Origin: Dryocosmus kuriphilus
Lineage: Eukaryota > Arthropoda > Insecta > Hymenoptera > Cynipidae
Length of the DNA: 64,000 nt
Direction of reading: 5' to 3'
Assembly: GCA_038277395.1 (NCBI GenBank)
Contig: CM076195.1
Span: 17,244,535-17,308,534, forward strand
The notes beneath the pieces are model-generated. The model was not told the DNA's origin and ran no database searches. It saw only the letters and a list, made by a program, of their open reading frames with translations. Position numbers and translations under genes: made by a program. Positions 22,405-33,380 of the stretch are shown piece by piece; within the stretch, counting starts at the first letter, position 1; each line of letters starts with the position of its first letter.

Positions 22405-23234
22405 GGTCACGAGGTGAAATTACTGATTACGACGAATATTGCGGTGACCGGACTCCCTTTTAAATTCGAGTTTGGCACCCTCAATATCCATCGTAACATT
22501 TATAACATTCCCAGGATTTTGTGCCATGGCATGGGTGAAACATTGATGCAAATACTTCATTGCTTCCTTGGTCAACTTTTTATCAGGATCTTTACTTTTA
22601 TCAGACTGCTTAATTATATCATGATTGATTTCTTTTTTAATTGCACAAATGCTTTACAATATTTCCAATAAAAACTCCCTATTTCCACATTTGCTTCTTT
22701 CAAGACTGAATTCCGAGCAACTAATTCAGCAGATACATCTGACTCCATGGCCTTTGCTGTACCATAGTAATTCAATCGACAGTTGTGATCCCTTTTGGGA
22801 TGATGACCTTTGTCGCACATTTGACACTTTCTATTCCTTGTTCGCAAAATTGGTTACATTCCCAGATTGGCTGCCAATTAAATGTCCTACGTCACTCAAA
22901 ATATCGTACTGATATCCTGATCCACTTGTGGGCCAGCCCATGTCATAACTTGCTAATATTCTTATTAATTCATCATTACTATTATTATCTATATCATTGA
23001 CTAAACAAAACCGTCGTAGTGGTATTGCGTCTGTGTTTTCCAGTGAGTCTAGAGGTGCTATTATATGACTCCTTATTACAGATACTGGTTGTAAACTGTT
23101 AGACAAATTCGAAGATTGAACTTGATTTTCGTCGATCGTTGTATTTTCTGTGCCATTGGTTTCAATGGTATTAGGTAACGACGATGTTAGGAGACTTTTC
23201 TGGAGCCAGCAAATTTGGTGTGACGTAATCAGGT
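22405..23234 (-). pseudogene. Mutator-like transposase gene, downstream exon
   Basis: The minus strand begins after a splice acceptor (TTTATTTAG) at 23235. It shows blocks seen in the Mutator-like transposase domain family of insects: YDMGWPTSGSGYQYDILSDVGHLIG (22935-22860 region), KCQMCDKGHHPKRDHNCRLNYYG with paired Cys/His, AKAMESDVSAEL, then KKLTKEAMKYLHQCFTHAM near 22560-22510. At least three frame changes interrupt it. The conserved catalytic Glu/Asp positions were not mapped. It follows in splice phase from the exon at 25420-25799. Confidence 0.55.
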
Positions 23235-23422
23235 CTAAATAAATGGAAAAAAGTAAATATATTCGCATTCATTTTATTTTTTTAATTTTGATTTTAGTTC
23301 ATACTTTATTATTCAAAAGGACACTCAAGAATATTCTTTTATTACGTAAAAATATAAGTACTTTATAATTTTATTCAGAACATTATTTATGTTTCATTTA
23401 CGTTATAATGTGCAGTTTCATA

Positions 23423-24690
23423 CAGTCTGTTCCACAAGAGAATACGCGTTTTCTCGAAAAGTTTTAAAGAAAACTTTATTTTTCTTTTTTGACATGAAAA
23501 AACGCTTTAAAAATTAGGGAGGACTTACCTTAATAAATGGTCCAATCGCCATTATTCTCGATAATGGCCTGGCATCTTCTGGGCATGCTCTTGACTAATT
23601 TTTCAGCATATTCTAAAGATAGAGAGCGCCACACCTCTCTAATTCGTCGAGAGAGCTGCTTGAGGGTGAATATACGCCTTCCTGCAAGTTTTCTCTTAAC
23701 GACACTCCACACATTTTCAATCGGATTGGCATCAGGAGATTGTGAAGGCCAGGCCAAGGTGACGACGCCATTTTCAACTTTCCAGTTCTTGCAGAGGCGA
23801 CTGCAATGTTTGGGATCGTTGTTCTCTTGAAGGATCCAAACCTCATTATTGGCTCCAAACATCTTTTCTGCAGACCTCAGAAGACCATGCTTGTAGATTT
23901 TGACCATTTTTTCCGCGTTCAGGTTCTCAGTGAACAGCTCTAAACAGCCAAAATCGCGCTGTGAGAAGCATCCCCAAACATGGATCTTTACTGGGTGTTT
24001 AACAGTTCGCTGGAGGAACCGCTCACCTTTGCCTGACCAGGCACGTTTTATTGGAACCCATGCCCAAAAGGGATGCTTCGTCGGAAAAAATCACATTTGA
24101 CCAATCGCGATCATTATTTTCCATAGCCCATGACAGACGTTTTTGCATGTGCACTTCTGAGAGAGCAGGGGTTTCTGCCTCGTGCTACGGTACTGCATGC
24201 TTGCCTCAGCTGATCTGCGTCTTATGGTGTTTATACTAACGTCTAATCCCTTCTCCGCTAGCTTAGCCTTGGCTTCGCGCAGCCGAAGAGTGGAGTTGCG
24301 CTTAAATAGTGCGATGATCCCCTTATCCTCCTTGCTGGACGTTGCTCGCGTTTCTCCTTTTCCTGGAAGATCGTCAACAGCTTTTGTGTCCCTATACCGC
24401 TCCATCCACTTTTGCACGAAGTACTTAGACTTTTTAAGCACTTTAGCAGCAGCTGAGTATGAAAATTTTGGTCCGTGTGCATTGCTGCACAAAAACACAG
24501 CTTCGAACCGTTTAGCGTATACTGCACTCATTGCGCAAACTTGTTCACTATCCGACACTTCGAATGAGACTGAACCAAATCGGCGGGTCCGCTCTTGCCC
24601 TTGAAACGTACAGTCAGGCCAAAAAAGAAACGAACAAAAATCTTTAAAACTTTTCGAGAAAACGCGTATTCTTTCTTGTGGAACAGACTG
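23423..24690 (-). mobile_element. Tc1-like element, 1,268 bp, TA target duplication
   Basis: Inverted ends start CAGTCTGTTCCACAAGA and extend about 48 bp through ACGCGTTTTCTCGAAAAG. TA flanks both sides (23421-23422 and 24691-24692). The element lies within the intron of the Mutator-like gene, in the same orientation as that gene. The transposase inside is degenerate. Confidence 0.9.
23530..24604 (-). pseudogene. Tc1-like transposase (DD34E type), inactive
   Basis: The N-terminal half (24545-24091) has a helix-turn-helix region (YSAAAKVLKKSKYFVQKW, GRGETR-like GKGETRATS) and a second helix-turn-helix near STLRLREAKAKL. The first catalytic Asp is kept in FSDEASL near 24075. The second block reads LQENNDPKH, where the catalytic Asp of the usual QDNDPKH pattern has become Asn. 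The Glu is kept in SPDANPIENVW, 34 residues on. A frameshift and stops lie between 24090 and 23907. It cannot encode an active enzyme. Confidence 0.85.
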
Positions 24691-24692
24691 TA

Positions 24693-25419
24693 AAACTAAA
24701 CGTAGATTAGTGAAACAGATTGTATTGCTGCAATATAAAAAGTCATTATACGCACTATGCTTTGAAATACCCTTAGCAAAATAAATATTATTGAAGCCAA
24801 TCGATAGTGAATCTTTATGTTTTTTGATAAAATTGCTAATTATGATTTGAAAAATAAAAGTTGTAGTACAATAACACAATACAAAAAATTGTTCGAATAA
24901 AGTTTTCACGAATAGGTTATGTGTGTTTGTTACTGAAAATATAAAATCTGATTTTCTTGACAACCTAAATCTTGACTTCGCTTGATCTCATTTTCCTCAA
25001 ATTATTTTAATCCATCCTTCGTATACGAAAATGATGTTTCACTGATTATTATTCTTGGCTTCAATGAAACTATTTTTGTTTGAATCAGTCAAAAAATTTT
25101 TTCTAAAAGACAATTTATAAAATCATACAATCACATTCTTTCGACTGTAATGTACAATAATTTAAAAATATGTACAATTTTTTCCTTACGTAAAAACCAA
25201 AATATTATTTTTATGAACTGAGTATTATTATTCTTGGCTTCGATAAAACTAGGTATTTTGAATTATAAAAAAAAATGTTTTCGATAAGCCAGTTCATGAA
25301 GTTGTATACAATGTAGTTTAAAATAGTTTTAAAATATGTACAATTTCATCGTTGTGTAAAAATCGAAATATTTAATCAAGTTTTAAGAATTTAAATTTCT
25401 TCAATCCAAATAAACTTAC
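24693..25419. repeat. Intron of Mutator-like gene with duplicated AT-rich segment
   Basis: Two diverged direct copies of ~160 bp lie at about 25040-25205 and 25222-25375; shared phrases are TTATTATTCTTGGCTTC and AAAATATGTACAATTT. No other feature was seen. Confidence 0.55.
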
Positions 25420-25799
25420 AAGCGCTTCTGTAATACGTCTAATTGAGCTATTGTCAAACTTCTCTCTTCTTTGCAAGCTTTGATGCAACTTTCCATAGCT
25501 ACTGTCTCAGCAATATGTCCAATTTCTCTTTCATACAGTTTGAAAGTTTTTGCAGTCATACGTGGTATGTTCATTATGTGTAAAAATTTATTAATGTATA
25601 TACGTCTACTTTTTGCTTTTTTCTCATTAAGCCATTTGCAATTTTTAAAAATCATTATTTGTTTCATACGCCTTTTATACTGCTTTTCAGTCATTATTTT
25701 TCCTTTATATCTTGGACGCTCGTTCATGCTTATGCTAAAGAAACAGCTGTGCATGTTTAGACTCGCACCACTCTGATATGCAACGCTGCCAGATTTCAC
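25420..25799 (-). pseudogene. Mutator-like transposase gene, upstream exon
   Basis: The frame from ATG 25799 ends in a consensus donor GTAAGT (25414-25419). It contains MTEKQYKRRMKQ, NIPRMTAKTFKLYEREIGH and ESCIKACKEER. The phrase order (conserved Pro-Met-Thr, then an alpha-helical Tyr-Glu-Arg segment) fits the start of the insect Mutator-like transposase domain. Joining to the acceptor at 23235 keeps the frame for about 20 codons before a stop, suggesting decay. An alternative is that this is an unrelated small host gene sharing a domain fragment. Confidence 0.45.
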
Positions 25800-28020
25800 T
25801 CCAAAGTTTCAGATGCACTTAATTAAAGAGTATAGATTTTTCACCGAATACAAGATTAATACTATTATATATATTAGCAAATAAACAATTGAGTTTATGT
25901 TTTTATAATAATTTGATTCAGAAATAGAATTTTTAATATGCTTAAACTCATTTATCTAAGGTTGGCAATACCACGAAGCTCCTGTGTATAAGCATGGGCA
26001 TGCTTCCCTTCCCGCCTGTTCGGAAGAAATGTATGGAACCTCCTTAAATGCCCCCATCTTTTATATAGAAAAAAAAGAATATCGCATACGACTTATATTT
26101 TACTTTGACCTATTAATTTTCCTTTAAATCGCACGTATAAATCTCTAATGCAAGAGAGTTGGCTTTAGCCAATTTACAAAATCTTCTGTAACAATGAATA
26201 TGATAATTCCAAGTACAAAGGACTAGAGCCTATCCTAACCGTATCGTTCCTAAGTGAACTGACGCAGAGAGTAGGTTTCGGGAAGGAAGAATTAAAGATC
26301 AGATGCCTAAAAGTATCTCAAACTAAGCTCGTTGCGAACAACTTCACAGCCAGCCTCGATACGGATGCGCGGGGGACGCCGCACACCAGCTGAACTGGCA
26401 AAGTGCCAAAACAACACTTCCTCCGCGTATTTGACACGAAGCGGATGTACGGGGACGCCGTACACCAGCCGCCAACAAATCCGTTTCTTATGAGGTGTCA
26501 TGGACACAGAGTTAAGGGGAACGCCTATACCCAGCCCTTTCATCAAACTGGAATGTAGAGAACGCTCCCGAGATCCAGAGCTTGAGAACGACCAGTGCCA
26601 GTTCAGAGGAGCGCGCTGCTTATATAATTGAAAACTCCTATTCACGGTTGCGAGAGAACACTCCTAACGCCATCTCGCGTGAATAGTCAGCTCGTCCTCC
26701 TTGCTGACATATTTCTGTCTACGGAGAGAGACGGCGCAATACACTTCAATGCGTCTGTACTTGCCCGTGGTGGCAAGTTCCATCTCTGTCCGTCCTATTA
26801 AGAGAGTGAGTCAGAGAGATTTAAAAAGGTTTTGAGAATACTGTGGTTGTTCTTTTCGCCACGGCGACCCGGGCCAGCCATCTCTTCTTGTAATTTATCT
26901 TACTTTGTATACCATTTAACGATAAAACTACCCTCTAAACTAATATTTACCTCCCTTATCCAAAATAATACCTTACAACCTCTATCCCAGTTTTTCACTG
27001 GGAACTCTTCAAAAATTGTAGTCACGAAAAAAGTAAGGGTACATTAATCGACATAACGGTTGATCGTTAAGGGTGCAATGTGTGTATATTCCATCACACA
27101 GTGTTCGGGGTGTCTTTGTATTTGAACCAGAATCAAATTTATAAATGAAAATGGATAAATTCCATGTTCTCTGATACTGAGAAATATGGCCAAGTGTATA
27201 CAATTGGTGCGTGTGCAACCACTTACATCACTACGTTCAAAGGCACACAGGATTTTAAGGTCAGATGCGATCGAATTTTGGTTTATTAGCGTCGAAAAAG
27301 GAATTGATAAGCTTCAATTTGAGCCATTTTTTAAGGTTCTATGACTTTGGCTTTGGTACTCATTTTCTTTAAAAACTTGACGTGATGGACAACTTTTGAG
27401 CCCAGATTCATGTTCGGCGTAAAAATATCTATCGAAAACACCTAGTCACTTCCCATATGCACGAACTTTTTATACCAGTGTTGTCTATATATTGTACAAA
27501 AATATTAATTCTCAAGTTAAGATATCAATTTTCAAAAATATTGTTCATACTTTTCTTTTTATTATTTTAGATAATAGGTTCTATGAAATACAAAAATGTT
27601 GGTTCACCACTAATTTTTAATCTAATTTAAAAATTGCGTCAGCCAAAGAAAAATAATAATTGCGCGCGTCTTTATTTTCTAGTATGTATATTGTATATAT
27701 CATATTAGCATCGTGTCAAACGCGTCCGCTTTCTCCCTTCCTATTACTCTCGCTATACTTCTCTCCCCACTCGCACTCGTGTGCTGCTTGTACTATTTAA
27801 CGTTTAAGGCTTTCTCGTAACGAAAGAATCCCACGCTCGAGACAGGTTTTGATCTCCATATCGCGAGAGCAGAGAAAAAAGCAGTAAGTTGTTTTGGGTA
27901 AAAAAATTGGAATTTGACAGATAGGATAAAGACGTTTTTTTTGCCGCACGTGCGTAGAAAAGTCGATTTTCGATGTCTGTAAAGCTTTTTGAAAAAGGCT
28001 TTTTGGGCAAGATCGTACAC
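25800..28020. other. Interval without a recognisable gene
   Basis: At 26330-26540 a degenerate local repeat recurs three times with the pattern GG(G)GACGCC-GCACACCAGC. A TATATAA box-like element lies at 26618, and the region 26200-27040 has the look of a promoter-bearing LTR relic, but no inverted ends, PBS or coding partner were found. The remainder is AT-rich. Confidence 0.4.
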
Positions 28021-28029
28021 CGACGTCTA

Positions 28030-28391
28030 TACGCATGCGCAGCGACGCACGAATCTTCCATGAAGTCTGTGAGTCGTTACGCATGCGCAATTTGATCATC
28101 GTTATGCAAACGCATTTGGGTCAGTAAAAAGTGATGAGCACCGTTTTATGCGCACTTCGAGCGAACCGGTGTACATCTATTCCGTACTCAGCTGATCACA
28201 TGAGTACACGACCGCGAGAAGTCGTGATATTATATAGAATAAGTTGTTATAATTATTTTTTTAAGTGAGTCCAAACCTAAATAAGTGTGATACTATTAAT
28301 ACAACTGATGACATCCTTCACATATAACCTTTTGTAAGGATTCTGTCAGAAAATCGTTTAAAAATATAATAATTTTTCTACGCATGCGTCA
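28030..28391 (+). promoter_or_regulatory. NRF-1-like motifs upstream of COA6
   Basis: The sequence ACGCATGCGCA occurs at 28031-28041 and 28079-28089, with ACGCATGCGTCA at 28380-28391. GCATGCGCA is the core of the NRF-1 (insect Ewg) binding site, common at promoters of nuclear genes for mitochondrial proteins. They lie 430-790 bp upstream of the COA6 start codon, near a likely 5' non-coding exon ending at the donor GTGAGT (28265). Binding is inferred. Confidence 0.45.
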
Positions 28392-28816
28392 CTTACGCAG
28401 CTTGGAATCCCCGTATAATAGAGTTGATCATAATGGCGACTCATTAAAATGTAGTATTGTAAACTGGCATTTCCAACCAATTTCAAATAAGTGATAATTA
28501 TTTTTAATTGAAAAACAAGCGCTCTTATCAGATGTTTGAATCATGCAATTTGAAAGAAACAAATGTAAAAAAATGCATGCCAATTCTCTATTCATAGTAT
28601 CACTGTTAAGTCAAAATAAATCATTATTGTTTTATTAAATATTGATTTGAATGAATAGCATTTGATTTTGTACGTGGGGGATAGTTCGGTCTATTGATTT
28701 AATAGCATTTTTTTGTCAGTGTAAGAAAAAAATATAAATCAAAGATTTATAAAAAGCAAACGATTATCTTCATATAAAATGCTGTTATAATGTAAAATTA
28801 TTTTCATATTTTCCAG
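28265..28816 (+). other. Probable 5'UTR intron of COA6
   Basis: A GTGAGT donor at 28265 and a pyrimidine-rich TTTTCCAG acceptor at 28815-28816 bracket AT-rich sequence. The acceptor is one base before the ATG at 28818, so the first coding exon begins almost with the start codon. Confidence 0.5.
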
Positions 28817-28817
28817 A

Positions 28818-29618
28818 ATGTCTTTTTTAAACAAGGAGGATCGTTTGTCATGCTGGAACCACAGAGACGAGTATTGGAATTGCCTTGACCAAAGAAAATC
28901 GGAGACCGAATGTGCACATGTTAGATCACTCTACGAAAAGTTTTGCCCATTACAGTGGGTAAGGATTTTTAGAAAACAGATTTTTTCCGTAGCACCTCTA
29001 TTGAAAATTCGATTTTCAGTGCCTGTAGAGCGGCGCGAAAGTGTTTTTGGATCTGTGGCGTAGGGGGGTGAAAAAGTGTGACGTAGCGGAATGAAAAATA
29101 TTTAATGTCGATCATCACAACTTAACTGCTCCATCTCTCTTCGAAAAATGGCAAAAGACATAGACAACTGTCTCTGTCTTTTGCCGTTTTTCAGAGAGAG
29201 ACAGATCAATTAAGTTGTGATTATCGAGTAGTAGAACGTTTGTGGCGCCACCATAACGATCCTCGACAACTTAAAATTACATATCGAACACATATCGAAT
29301 CATAACCGCAAAAATAAAAGCAGAAAGTGTCAAATCGGTCTAGGCAGAAAAAAAGCGCCCAGGAATAGGTTTTATTGCACTTTCGATCTACAGGTACAAA
29401 AATCAAATTTCCTCTCGAGGTGTTGTGAAAAATAGCATGCATTACTCGGGATGAAATTTACTATTTCTTTATACTACATTAATGACTATAATTAATAATC
29501 AATTGTGAATATATTGCAGGTTAAACACTTTGATAGAAAGCGAGAATATTTAAAATTCAAAGAAAGAATAGAAAAGGATGGATATATTCCAGAATTTCCA
29601 AAGAAGGAAAATACTTAA
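28818..29618 (+). CDS. COA6: Cytochrome c oxidase assembly factor 6 (two coding exons)
   Basis: Exons are 28818-28958 and 29520-29618, joined over a 561-bp intron with GTAAGG donor and TATTGCAG acceptor in phase 0, giving 79 residues. The protein has the COA6 twin-cysteine pattern: C-x9-C (CWNHRDEYWNC) and C-x10-C (CAHVRSLYEKFC), followed across the splice by QW-VKHFDRKREYLKFKE, the family's most conserved stretch. COA6 is a small intermembrane-space protein that helps deliver copper to the COX2 subunit during complex IV assembly. The length matches the family and no defect is seen, so the gene is probably functional. The intron contains a hairpin MITE. The gene is convergent with the coiled-coil gene, 230 bp between stop codons. 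Confidence 0.93.
29108..29226. repeat. Hairpin (MITE-like) in COA6 intron
   Basis: About 119 bp fold into a nearly perfect stem of ~58 bp. TCGATCATCACAACTTAA at the left pairs with TTAAGTTGTGATTATCGA at the right, and GGCAAAAGACA pairs with TGTCTTTTGCC at the tip. The loop is only a few bases. It could be a small MITE or a hairpin-RNA source. Confidence 0.8.
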
Positions 29619-29848
29619 TTATGAACTAGCATGTAATGTTAATTGTTATGATCCACAATATATTTTCTGCAATTATCGTTAAAGTAATTAAAACACATTA
29701 GAAAAGATCAAACTAGTATATTTGTTTTCTTATTTAACTCCAAATGTTTTTATGCATCCCTAGTTTACATAATATAGAAAAGGGTAGCAACAACGTTATT
29801 ATTTCTGTGGCTTGGTCACAGTAATTTCATGCAGAGATTAATATCATA

Positions 29849-30468
29849 TTACAACCTATCAAATAACATTTTTTTCTTTTTTGCAGCGTTACGTATATCA
29901 GCATACCTTTTTAAAATCTCATCATATTCTGTGCATTTCAAATCTTCATACGCCTTTTTCAAATTTGATTTTGTTTTTAATTCACTATCCATTTGATAAA
30001 TCTTTGTGTCTAAATTCATTATCAGAGTTTTATAAGCATTAATAGATGCAGGTGATTCTAAAAACATTCTTAAATTGCACGATAATTTACTGATATTAGT
30101 TTGTGTTTCAGTGAGTTGGGCTTGTAGCAATATATGTTCCGTGTTTTTGAATCGAGCTTCATTTAATTTGCTTTTGCATTGACGCCAGTCTGTCAATAAT
30201 TTACAGATCATCATTAAACGTTTCTCGTATCTTGTATAAATTTCATCGATTTTCTTTTTCCAGTTTAAAAGTACAAGTTCATTTCGCTGACAACATGCTT
30301 TAATGTTCACATTATCGACATTTTTTGGTACGTCTTTCAAGTTGCCGCCCAAATCATTGTACCTGTAAACAATTATAAGACTTGAAAATTATTATTATTA
30401 TACTCATAAGAATATTACCTTACTCACAATATTTCTAAAGGACAACGGATGCAACAGTTTAATTCCAT
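29849..30468 (-). CDS. Uncharacterised coiled-coil protein, 184 residues, two exons
   Basis: Exon 1 is 30468-30428 and exon 2 is 30362-29849. The 65-bp intron has a GTGAGT donor and a TTTACAG acceptor, and the join keeps the frame (…PLEI-L-YNDLGGN…). The protein opens with a Cys pair (MELNCCIRCP) and is otherwise charged and helical, with long heptad-like runs (KKIDEIYTRYEKRL, YKTLIMNLDTKIYQMDSEL) and a basic end (AAKKKKMLFDRL). There are no internal stops. The C-terminal pattern (YxxL…EYDEILKRYADI) loosely recalls augmin/HAUS subunits such as HAUS4, but this is weak. It is a probable host gene, convergent with COA6. Confidence 0.65.
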
Positions 30469-30700
30469 TATCTGTTCAATGCTTTTATGCACTTTCAGTT
30501 ATTTAGACTAAAATTCGAGGGATTCTTCTGTTGTAAATTTGGCATAAGTTTAGGAAAATTCCATGCAAATTTTCGGATTTTTTGGACACTAAGTTTTAAG
30601 CAGGTACATTTGACTGTAAATCCTGTTAATATTTCGTAATTTTAAGATAAATTTGGGGAAATTCAATTAAATTAACTAAATTTTAAGTTATGACAGTGAA

Positions 30701-31014
30701 GAGCCTCGGTGGCTCAGGTGGTAGCGCGTCGGCCTTCTAAGCAAGAGGTCCGGGGTTCTATTCCTGAGCAGAGTACCAATGGAATTTTCTATGTACTTCT
30801 ACCGAGGCTCTCGTGGTTCAGAACCCACGTTAAACTGTAGGTCCCCTCATAAAGAGGGCAGTGATCTTTCGGGGAAGATGCTTCATGTCGAGGGGCATAT
30901 TGCTTAGGGGTCACTGGGCGATTTTGAGAGACGAAGGAAGTTGTAAAATTTGTTTGGAATTGTTCTGTAAGACTCTCAAAACCCGTAAAAGGGAGGGAGG
31001 ATAAACTAATATAC
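30701..31014 (+). mobile_element. tRNA-derived SINE with 16-bp target duplication
   Basis: The head (30702-30777) resembles a tRNA with an A box TGGCTCAGGTGGTAGCGCG and B box GGTTCTATTCC; the anticodon-loop position reads CTTCTAA, as in an Arg(TCT) tRNA. A tRNA-unrelated body of ~235 bp follows. It is bounded by AAGTTATGACAGTGAA (30685-30700) and AAGTTATGATAGTGCA (31015-31030), a diverged 16-bp duplication. It would be transcribed by RNA polymerase III and mobilised by a LINE. Confidence 0.88.
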
Positions 31015-31030
31015 AAGTTATGATAGTGCA

Positions 31031-31480
31031 AGGATCGAACTAGGTCTGTATTTTCTATAAAAGTCAGTAATTTTTGTTCTAAGTTCGTAAAAGTCAGTAA
31101 TTTTGGTAAATGATTCAGAAAGTCCGTGTTCTGAACGCAGGCTTTATATTTACATATCACGTAAAAACAGTTCCAACAAATATTTTTTTGCCCGTGAATT
31201 CATGACAATGAACGCACAATAAAGGAATTAAGCTGCCGGCACACTACACTTGGTGGGAGCCAGGTCTACTCGCTAGCCCCTTCCTCTATTTCCGATTATT
31301 TTAAAGACTTGATACATAGTAGTTTATTTCTAATGGGGCAATTTACATTTGGACTTATTTTTACTTTTAAAATGTGGGTCAGTTTACAATTGAACTCATC
31401 TTCACTCTTCCGGCGGACCTTTTCGATAGTAGGTGTGGTTTGTATGTCTCCTGTTTCCCCAGGGGAAGTGGGGGGTTGGG
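31031..31480. other. Interval without gene
   Basis: AT-rich, with a short duplicated phrase AAAGTCAGTAATTTT at 31060 and 31087. It shifts to higher GC after 31390. Nothing assignable was seen. Confidence 0.5.
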
Positions 31481-32540
31481 GACGATGACGTCTCTAGATT
31501 CCAGATAAGGCCTCTTGCTTTTTGAGGCACAGTTTGCAGGGAGAGAGGGCCTCAAAATTTCTCAGAGTTTATGGTAAGACGAGGTCGTCCCTGGTTTCTT
31601 CAAAGGTTGTCGATAAGACAAGGTTTCCTCGTGTTTCTTCGAAGATCACCGACGGGACGAGGTGGACCTTCGTTGATTTTGCAATCGCCCGAGATCAGGG
31701 CGTGACCTCAACTTTCCTTCTCTCGCTGGTGGTGGATGGTGCCTTTTGCGACTGGAAGGGTCTAGTTAATGTTTGGTTAAGTGTGCATCCTTCCAGTCTT
31801 TTTGAATACGCCTTTTCATTGCCCATTTCCCTCACAGGGGGTGCCGAGTCAAGAGTGATTCGAAGGTCTTTTAGCCTTCAGGATCCAGTGATGGTATTCC
31901 TGGATCGATTGATAGCGGATTCGGTCTTCTTGGATGGTCCCCGGATAGGTTTGGGTTTTCCGGAAACGAAAAAGGATAGCCTCGGTGGCGAAACATTGAT
32001 GGGGAGGACCCGGAGGATTAAAAGATCATCGTCGGAATGATGCTGGGGGCTTGGGTCTCTTTGAGTTGGTTGGTGTCGGGGTTCATCAGCGGCGTCTTCG
32101 GGACACGGTACATCTCCTCGCTGGCGAAGGAGAGCAATTGGTTCAGGCTGGAAGACCCCCTTTGCTTGATCCGCACGTCCTGGTTCGTGTGGAATATCCT
32201 GTGTTAAGGTGGGTACTTCCAGGTATCTGGGTAATGCCACCCCGACTGGGTCCGAGATTCCGAACTCTTGCAGGGCAGCCTCCAATGGTATGACGGCTTC
32301 CTGGCTCAAGTTTGTCAAGGATGGAGAGTGGTTTACGGTCCCTCTCGGCGATAGAAAGGGTCGAGGAACTTGGTTTTTGGTTTTCTCGGATCCCCGGAAG
32401 GGACCAAAGGATGCCGTTTCCTTCGTTGTTGGCTCCCCAATCGCTTCCTCTTCAGAGTAGGTGGTATTGGGATGTACCTCCATGACGAGCTTGACATTTG
32501 ACCATGACGTTTCTCAAGTCGGTGACACAAATTACTCGAA
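31480..32540 (-). other. GC-richer segment with open frames on both strands, possible retroelement relic
   Basis: The base composition rises well above the surroundings. A 201-codon open frame on the minus strand (32483-31878) is Pro/Glu/Ser-rich with no domain, and a 172-codon frame lies opposite on plus (31522-32040). Long open frames on both strands are expected by chance in GC-rich DNA. The Pro/Glu-rich minus product could be a Gag-like or linker fragment, but I cannot support a family. Confidence 0.3.
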
Positions 32541-33380
32541 AACTACTGAACCGACTTTATTCAAACTTTGTAGGGTTTTTAACATATAAAAATCTAGTCT
32601 TTAATCGATGATTTTTGTTTAAAACAAATACTTTTCTTTACATAGCCAAAAAACGATCGCTTTTTTCAGTAAAAATCGAACTCTTGACTTGGATCGGTCG
32701 CCATTTTGTTCCACATTTTTTTTTCTTATGCTTCGATTAAAGACTAGATAATCTCATAATTTAACTAAATCCATATCATTTTTGTATTTCGTATGATCCA
32801 GACTTGCGGAAAACGTGTCACCGCAAACCGGTTTTTCCAAGCGAAGTCCTGCGCTATAACCTGCTATTTGCAAAATAATAGATATTTTTTATTGAAAATT
32901 AATGAAAATTACTATTAAAGTATGCACTTTAACATAATAAATTATTTTTTTCTAAAAAGTTTAGCGGTTTCCTTGCAAAAAATTCTTAATAGAGACCTAT
33001 TTTTTCACGGTACAACTAGGGGTAACCCCTTAATTGTATTTGATAACAGGCCCGGGGGGGGGGGGGTGACCCCCCTAGGATGGGTTGGGTTTGAACGACA
33101 ATTTTTAGAATTTTCTGAACTTTCCGATTAGGAAAATTTTACAATCATGACAAAATTTTTATTATTATACATTTTGATTCATCATCAGTGCCTTGTAATT
33201 TGAAATAACAAAGCGCTATTCGCTATTGCCATTTGAAAATGCGAGCGTTGCCTACTCATCGGCCGGTAGGGCTGAGTAAACAATTGAGCATCATTCGAGT
33301 TTAGACTTGCATAAACTGTCAAGTATATACGTAATTATACTATATTTTGGTCTGTAAATCAAGCCAGATTACTGATCAAA

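Noticed and set aside
23537..24604. Plus-strand open frames opposite the Tc1 transposase
   Set aside because: They are shadows of the minus-strand gene.
26307..26645. 112-codon minus-strand open frame
   Set aside because: It spans degenerate local repeats, has no family motif and its codon use looks random.
27793..28099. Three overlapping minus-strand open frames of 75-100 codons
   Set aside because: Three frames open at once in the promoter-side region of COA6 with no domain; best taken as chance.
30702..30777. Possible functional tRNA gene
   Set aside because: A and B boxes are present but the cloverleaf is imperfect (GGTTCTATTCC B box) and a SINE body and target duplication follow.
30789..31160. 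123-codon minus-strand open frame
   Set aside because: It is the reverse of the SINE body and its flank.
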